The translations under genes were made by a program, and so were the position numbers. A DNA stretch of 64,000 nucleotides from an uncultured Thiotrichaceae bacterium (GTDB taxonomy: Bacteria > Pseudomonadota > Gammaproteobacteria > Thiotrichales > Thiotrichaceae), in the NCBI GenBank assembly GCA_937925855.1, contig CALAMO010000030.1, positions 1 to 64,000 on the forward strand. The letters are read 5' to 3'. The stretch's first letter is position 1; each line of letters opens with the position of its first letter. Shown in pieces: positions 58,554 to 64,000 of the stretch. The notes under the pieces are model-generated. The model was not told the DNA's origin. It made no database searches and saw only the letters and a list, made by a program, of their open reading frames with translations.

Positions 58554-60953
58554 ATGTATATTAGCGAACAATGGTTACGTGAATGGGTGAATCCTGAGCA
58601 AGATTTTGCGGCTATCGGTGAAGTATTGACTGTTTCTGGCTGTGAGGTAGAGGCGCTGGAGCCGGTGGCAACGGCCTTTACTGATGTGGTGGTGGGCGAG
58701 TTGGTGCAGGTTGAGCCGCACCCGGATGCGGATAAGCTGCGCGTGTGCCATGTCGATGTTGGCGCGGAGGCACTCCTACAGATTGTTTGTGGTGCGCCAA
58801 ATGCACGGCTAGGCTTAAAAGCACCGCTGGCCCAGATTGGAGCACAGCTGCCGCTGCCGGAAGGCAAGCCGCTGAAGATTAAGAAAGGCAAGCTGCGTGG
58901 CGTGGAGTCGTTTGGCATGCTGTGTTCAGCGGCTGAGCTGGGGATGGCGGATAAGTCGGATGGTCTGCTGGAACTGCCTGTGGATGCGCCGGTGGGAACG
59001 GCGGTGCGTGATTATCTGCAGTTGGATGATCAGGTGTTGGAATTAAGCATTACGCCAAACCGGGGTGATTGTCTTGGTGTTGCCGGAGTGGCACGCGAGG
59101 TTGGTGTGCTCACCGGTACCACGGTTAATGTGCCCGAGATTCCGCCACAGGCCGTGCAGCATACTGAAGTGCGAGCGGTGAGCTTGCCTGCCCCTGATAG
59201 TTGCCCGCATTTTGCCGGGCGGGTAGTGCGCAATGTCAATGTAAAAGCGGCAACCCCACTGTGGATGCAAGAAAAGCTGCGCCGCCACGGTCTGCGTTCG
59301 CTGTCGGCAGCGGTCGATGTAACCAACTACGTGATGATAGAAATCGGTAAGCCGATTCATGCGTTTGACCTTGATAAGCTTGAAGGTGGCATCCAGGCAC
59401 GCTACGCCACTGAGGGTGAGCAGCTGGAATTGCTGGATGGGCAAACTGTCACGCTAGAGCCCGATACGCTGGTGATTGCGGATGAGGTTAAAGCCGTGGC
59501 GCTGGCTGGGATTATGGGCGGTAATGCGACGGCGGTTTCCGACGATACCTGCAATATTTTTATCGAAAGCGCGCATTTCCGCCCGCAAAAAATGGCGGGT
59601 CAGGCGCGTAAATACGGCTTGCAAACGGATGCCTCCTACCGCTTTGAGCGCGGAGTGGCGGCGGATCTGACCGTTGCGGCGTTGGAGCGGGCGACCGCCC
59701 TGTTGCTGGAAATTTGCGGCGGTGAAGCCGGGCCGGTGATTGATCGATGTGTCGATGCTACGCTGTTTGAGCGGCGCACCATTCCACTGCGGCGTGAGCG
59801 CATTGGCCGCATTCTGGGTGTGACGATCGCGGATGCTGATGTGGTGGAGATTTTGACGCGGTTAGGTTGTAACGTGAGCGCTAGTGCGGAAGGCTGGTCG
59901 GTACAGGCGCCGCTGAGTCGTTTTGACCTGAATATTGAAGAAGATTTGGTCGAAGAATTAGCGCGGGTGCGTGGCTATGACTCGATTCCTGCGGTGCTGC
60001 GCGCCTTACCGCCGGTGGTCGCGCTGCCGCTTGAAACGCAGAACCGGCTGGATGACCTGCGCCGACCCTTGATTGAAGCGGGGTATCAGGAAGCGGTGAC
60101 GTATAGCTTTGTCGATCCTGAGTTGGAGGCGCTGTTGGATGCTGAGGCGACCGATATTCGGCTGGCGAATCCGATTGCGTCTGATCTGAGTCGGATGCGA
60201 ACCACGTTGTGGACGGGTCTGCTGCCTGCGCTGCAGCATAATCTGAACCGCCAGCAGAACCGCGTGCGTTTGTTTGAGGTTGGGCCTGCTTTTGAACGCT
60301 GTGCGGGTGAGATTAAACAGAGCAAGCGGATTGCGGGCGTAATCAGCGGTACGGTGCTGCCTGAACAATGGGGAGAAGCAGCGCGCAAGGTGGATTTTTA
60401 TGACGTAAAGGGCGATGTCGAAGCGATATTAACGCAGGCGTCTGCGCAGACGTTTAGTTTTGTATCTGCTTCGCATGCCGCGCTGCACCCCGGACAAAGT
60501 GCACAGATCAGGATGACGGCAGCTGATGGTGAGTCGCGGGTGATTGGCTGGGTCGGTGCTTTACACCCGCGTGTTGAAGCCAGTTTGGGTTTGGGGCAAG
60601 CCGCTTACCTGTTTGAATTGGATATGGTGGCTCTACAGGCGAAGCGGCTACCAGCCTATGAGGCGGTGGCTAAATTCCCTGGGATTCGGCGCGACCTCGC
60701 CTTGTTAGTGGAGCGTAGTGTTCCGGCTAGTGCGCTGGATCAAGCCATAGCAGCGGTCGCGCCCGCGCAGCTGGTGCGCTGGAATATATTCGATGTGTAT
60801 ACCGGTAAAGGTGTGGAATCACATCAAAAAAGTGTGGCATTGAGCTTGATTTTACAAGACTTTTCCCGCACCCTTGAAGACAATGAAGTCAATCAGATCG
60901 TGGATAAGGTGGTGGTTTCTCTTGCGGAAAATACCGGTGCCACCTTACGATGA
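58554..60953 (+). CDS. pheT: Phenylalanyl-tRNA synthetase beta subunit
   Basis: [57 protein letters not shown]-terminal anticodon-binding domain. Confidence 0.98.
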   Translation: MYISEQWLREWVNPEQDFAAIGEVLTVSGCEVEALEPVATAFTDVVVGELVQVEPHPDADKLRVCHVDVGAEALLQIVCGAPNARLGLKAPLAQIGAQLPLPEGKPLKIKKGKLRGVESFGMLCSAAELGMADKSDGLLELPVDAPVGTAVRDYLQLDDQVLELSITPNRGDCLGVAGVAREVGVLTGTTVNVPEIPPQAVQHTEVRAVSLPAPDSCPHFAGRVVRNVNVKAATPLWMQEKLRRHGLRSLSAAVDVTNYVMIEIGKPIHAFDLDKLEGGIQARYATEGEQLELLDGQTVTLEPDTLVIADEVKAVALAGIMGGNATAVSDDTCNIFIESAHFRPQKMAGQARKYGLQTDASYRFERGVAADLTVAALERATALLLEICGGEAGPVIDRCVDATLFERRTIPLRRERIGRILGVTIADADVVEILTRLGCNVSASAEGWSVQAPLSRFDLNIEEDLVEELARVRGYDSIPAVLRALPPVVALPLETQNRLDDLRRPLIEAGYQEAVTYSFVDPELEALLDAEATDIRLANPIASDLSRMRTTLWTGLLPALQHNLNRQQNRVRLFEVGPAFERCAGEIKQSKRIAGVISGTVLPEQWGEAARKVDFYDVKGDVEAILTQASAQTFSFVSASHAALHPGQSAQIRMTAADGESRVIGWVGALHPRVEASLGLGQAAYLFELDMVALQAKRLPAYEAVAKFPGIRRDLALLVERSVPASALDQAIAAVAPAQLVRWNIFDVYTGKGVESHQKSVALSLILQDFSRTLEDNEVNQIVDKVVVSLAENTGATLR

Positions 60954-60967
60954 AGGAGAATATAAAT

Positions 60968-61276
60968 ATGGTGACTTTGACCAAAGCGGACATGGTCGAA
61001 CATCTTTATGAAGAGCTGGGCTTAAATAAGCGTGAATCTAAGGATTTGGTCGAAATGTTCTTCGAGGAAATCAGGGCTTCATTAGATAAAGGGCAGAACG
61101 TAAAATTATCCGGTTTTGGGAATTTTATGCTACGTGACAAAACGCAGCGTCCTGGACGTAATCCGAAAACAGGCGAAGAGATACCGGTTGAAGCACGCCG
61201 TGTTGTTACTTTTCGCCCCGGCCAAAAGCTAAAACAACGAGTCGAGATCTATGCAGGAAGCGCCAGTTCCCAATAG
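60968..61276 (+). CDS. ihfA: Integration host factor alpha subunit
   Basis: [86 protein letters not shown]. Confidence 0.97.
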   Translation: MVTLTKADMVEHLYEELGLNKRESKDLVEMFFEEIRASLDKGQNVKLSGFGNFMLRDKTQRPGRNPKTGEEIPVEARRVVTFRPGQKLKQRVEIYAGSASSQ

Positions 61277-61625
61277 TGAATTACCCGCGATACCCTCGAA
61301 GCGCTATTTTACTATTGGTGAAGTCAGCGATTTGTGTTGTGTTAAATCGCATGTTTTACGTTATTGGGAACAAGAGTTTCCTTCATTAAAACCGATGAAG
61401 CGGCGTGGAAATCGCCGCTACTACCAGCGTGAAGACGTGATTCTGATTCGACAGATTCGTAGCCTGTTATATGAGCAAGGTTACACGATTAGCGGTGCCA
61501 GACAGCAAATCATGGGTGGCGGAGAAGTAGACGAAATGGCGAGTGGCAGCAGTGTTTTGGATGATGTCGCATTAAAAAAGATCGTGTCGGATCTTGAGGA
61601 AACCTTGCAAGCGCTGCGGGTTTGA
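61251..61625 (+). CDS. MerR-family transcriptional regulator
   Basis: [64 protein letters not shown]; overlaps ihfA 3' end. Confidence 0.93.
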   Translation: MQEAPVPNSELPAIPSKRYFTIGEVSDLCCVKSHVLRYWEQEFPSLKPMKRRGNRRYYQREDVILIRQIRSLLYEQGYTISGARQQIMGGGEVDEMASGSSVLDDVALKKIVSDLEETLQALRV

Positions 61626-61710
61626 TGTTTGTTTGTGTTGTGTGGCCGATTTGTTTGGGGTCGTCTATTGAGTTCATGCAGTGCATGGGGTAACCTTGCT
61701 TCTCTTCGGT

Positions 61711-61787
<77 letters not shown>

Positions 61788-61812
61788 ATTAAGTATTTGA
61801 TTTAAAAGCATT

Positions 61813-63021
61813 TTATATTTCCTTTGGGGCGCTTTCCGTCTGTTTTGGGGCCTTTTTGTCTTTGCCCTCCGTGATGAAATTCTCAATTTTGGCACGTTCG
61901 CCACTTTGCGCGGCGGTGTTGATCCATCTTGTATAAACGCTCAGAAACACCTGTATGCTGTGTCCCATTTGTGAGGCCGCATAAGCTGGATTGCTGCCAG
62001 ACATTAGCATCATGGTTGCATAAGTATGGCGGGTTTCGTATGCGCGGCGGTGGCGGATTTCTAGCCGTTCTAATGTTGGGTTCCAGTATCGGATGCGCTG
62101 CGCTTTACCGTTGTCGTTCCAGCTTTGGCCGGTAACAGGATTATGGAACACAAAACCCCTTCCCTGTTCGCCTGTGATTTTCTGCTGTCTTTGGAGCGTA
62201 GCAACAGCCCGCGTGTTCAGATCAACGTCGCGTATTTTGTTTGTCTTGGTGTTTTTGACCTCACCCAATGTCCGCGCACGTTGGACGCGGACAAAAGGCC
62301 GGTGTTTACTCAGATCAACGTCGCCCCATTCCAGCGCTATTTGTTCCTCAATTCTCAGGCCGGTAAAGAAGGCAAATTCAAAGTAATTGCTGACCTGTTC
62401 GTCATACATGGCCCGCATGTAATCAAGTATCTGCTCTACTTCGGACAGTTCAAACGGGTCTGGTTGTGGTGTCTGTACTTTCTGATTTTTCAGTTTGGCT
62501 GCTGGATTGGTGTCTATCAGATCATCAATAAAAGCCATTTCAAATACTTGTCGTAGTGGTATCAGTGCGTTATTGCGATTTTTGGCACTTGTCCAGGAGA
62601 TGCCCCCAACATGCGCGGCCAGATCACTGTATTTGATTTCTTTAATTGGCGTACCGCCAAACTCGGGCAACCAGTAGCGCCTGAGTTCTCCCCTGTATTT
62701 TTTCAGCGTTCCGGTGGATAAATGGCTATTGGCCTGTAGCCATTTTTGCGCGATTTCCTGAAAGGTTTGCTTTGTTGGTGTTATCGGAGACAGCCCCAGC
62801 TTTTGCACCGTTTTACTATCTGGGAAGTGTTCCGCATAGTTGAATACACCGCGCCGGATTTCGTCCTGAATGCTATCTCTTATGTTGGCTGCCGCTTTTA
62901 GGTTGGCAGGTGTTGGCCTCAGATTAAGCGTTTCGCGGTGGCGCTCCATACGCCACCGAAACGTAATCCTGATGCTTTGGCCTCTGGCCTCTACTCCGGT
63001 GTATTGGTGCTTTTTTGCCAT
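61813..63021 (-). CDS. Tyrosine recombinase/phage integrase with N-terminal Arm-type DNA-binding domain
   Basis: [83 protein letters not shown]...VYTRWI. Confidence 0.97.
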   Translation of the reverse strand: MAKKHQYTGVEARGQSIRITFRWRMERHRETLNLRPTPANLKAAANIRDSIQDEIRRGVFNYAEHFPDSKTVQKLGLSPITPTKQTFQEIAQKWLQANSHLSTGTLKKYRGELRRYWLPEFGGTPIKEIKYSDLAAHVGGISWTSAKNRNNALIPLRQVFEMAFIDDLIDTNPAAKLKNQKVQTPQPDPFELSEVEQILDYMRAMYDEQVSNYFEFAFFTGLRIEEQIALEWGDVDLSKHRPFVRVQRARTLGEVKNTKTNKIRDVDLNTRAVATLQRQQKITGEQGRGFVFHNPVTGQSWNDNGKAQRIRYWNPTLERLEIRHRRAYETRHTYATMMLMSGSNPAYAASQMGHSIQVFLSVYTRWINTAAQSGERAKIENFITEGKDKKAPKQTESAPKEI

Positions 63022-63024
63022 GAT

Positions 63025-63261
63025 TTACGCTGCGTTGATAGCTGCTTTTTTAATGGCCTTCGTGAGCTTTTCACCTTCTACCCAATCAGTATAAGCGTCC
63101 ATGTCCATCTGTATCCGGTTATCAGGTGCATGGCGGTAGTGAATACCTTCAACCCATACCCCACCTTTGATTTTGTTACGAATAGCATCCTCGGTGTATC
63201 CAGTCAGCTCTGAGAATTTCTTAATAGTCACGTACTTTACTTTGATGAATCCCATTTTCAT
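63025..63261 (-). CDS. Excisionase-family protein
   Basis: KYVTIKKFSELTGYTEDAIRNKIKGGVWVEGIHYRHAPDNRIQMDMDAYTDWVEG; next to integrase. Confidence 0.8.
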   Translation of the reverse strand: MKMGFIKVKYVTIKKFSELTGYTEDAIRNKIKGGVWVEGIHYRHAPDNRIQMDMDAYTDWVEGEKLTKAIKKAAINAA

Positions 63262-63295
63262 TACTCCGGGTTTGATTGTGTTTTGTGGTGCCTTT

Positions 63296-63326
63296 GGTGG
63301 AGCAAGGAAAATGCCCTTGCTCCACC
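63296..63326. repeat. Perfect inverted repeat within the integrative element
   Basis: GGTGGAGCAAGG-aaaatgc-CCTTGCTCCACC. Confidence 0.9.
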
Positions 63327-63348
63327 GTTTCAGTTTTACAGCTGGCAG

Positions 63349-64000
63349 TTAAACGAGCTGTGGCTGGTGATTTGTTAAATCGAGTTGGTTTTTCTCAGTA
63401 TCCAGATAAGCATTTTTGCGTTTGGCTTTTAAAATTGATTTTTTGCCTGTCTCGCCTTTAGCGCCTTCTGCCAGAATAAACTCAGGTTTTCTATTGCCCG
63501 GTTTGTACTCTGGATTGGGTTTTAAGAGGCCATCAGCAGCACCCCGCTTTAGCCAAACATTCCAAATCCGCCCGGTTTCGTTGGCGGTCAATGTGTGAGT
63601 GAGTCCGCCTGTATTTTTCCAGATGAATTTTTGTGTGGCTGCTTTGGCATGGCTACATTCGCCAGATTTAACCGACCTATTCCAATCACCATAAAGTGCT
63701 TCTGATACGCCCTGCAACCGTCTGTCCAGCTCACTAGATGGATTGCTGGACTCACTAGGTATACCTAGCTTAATAGCGCTGTCTAGTGGCATGTCCAGTT
63801 GTTCCTCATGGGTGCCTAAACCACGCTGCAAAATACGTTCAATCTGCGCTTGGTCAGCGGCTTGATTGAGCGCAGTATCAGCAGGGGAGTCGATGCCCGA
63901 TTTTGAGAGTTCAGCATTCCACGTGGACAGGTCGCTATCCGGTGCCGGTGTGGGGGAGGGTGCCGATTGCTGGATTGGATCATTTATATTTTGCTTTAAT
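63349..64000 (-). CDS. Unknown protein of the integrative element, 5' end outside window
   Basis: Frame of ORF 63349..63831 stays open to 64000 (LKQNINDPIQQSAPSPTPAPDSDLSTWNAELSKSGIDSPADTALNQAADQAQIERILQRGLGTHE...). Confidence 0.65.
   Translation of the reverse strand, partial: LKQNINDPIQQSAPSPTPAPDSDLSTWNAELSKSGIDSPADTALNQAADQAQIERILQRGLGTHEEQLDMPLDSAIKLGIPSESSNPSSELDRRLQGVSEALYGDWNRSVKSGECSHAKAATQKFIWKNTGGLTHTLTANETGRIWNVWLKRGAADGLLKPNPEYKPGNRKPEFILAEGAKGETGKKSILKAKRKNAYLDTEKNQLDLTNHQPQLV

Larger units (their letters stand above)
61788..64000. mobile_element. Integrative element (prophage or island) inserted at the tRNA-Pro 3' end; extends past window
   Basis: Integrase stop 26 bp from tRNA 3' end, followed by excisionase-like and unknown genes, all on minus strand. 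Confidence 0.85.

Noticed and set aside
61929-63352. Plus-strand ORFs opposite integrase/excisionase
   Set aside because: Antisense to well-supported genes; compositionally non-coding.

Overview
64 kb of a gammaproteobacterial-type chromosome, mostly conserved core genes with mobile or accessory DNA at both ends. Left end (1-2.1 kb): the right end of an IS66 element cuts into the C-terminal tip of an Rhs-like polymorphic toxin, which is followed by an overlapping membrane-anchored candidate immunity gene, a BrnA-like antitoxin with only a remnant of BrnT, and tRNA-Ser(GGA). Next come a gspL-M-N-D type II secretion half-operon with a lipoprotein secretin, a secreted surface-type protein, and an ABC-dependent polysaccharide locus (Wzm/Wzt, divergent LpxL-like acyltransferase, methyltransferase, a GT2 with a heptad-repeat tail, a double-HAD protein, two more GT2s). 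The remainder includes rplM-rpsI, porin, sodB, a WYL regulator/RidA pair, a SoxR C-terminal fragment, a tandem-thioredoxin protein with DsbD, GMC oxidoreductase, psd, prmB, the ETF operon with a TetR regulator, metK and ahcY each preceded by a SAH-riboswitch-like leader, dnaG-rpoD, tRNA(CAT), a Cpx-like system, glgC, a hydrolase-OsmC fusion, and thrS-infC-rpmI-rplT-pheST-ihfA-merR. Right end: tRNA-Pro(GGG) with an integrase/excisionase element that runs off the window. All calls were made by reading the sequence and supplied ORFs; no database search was run.
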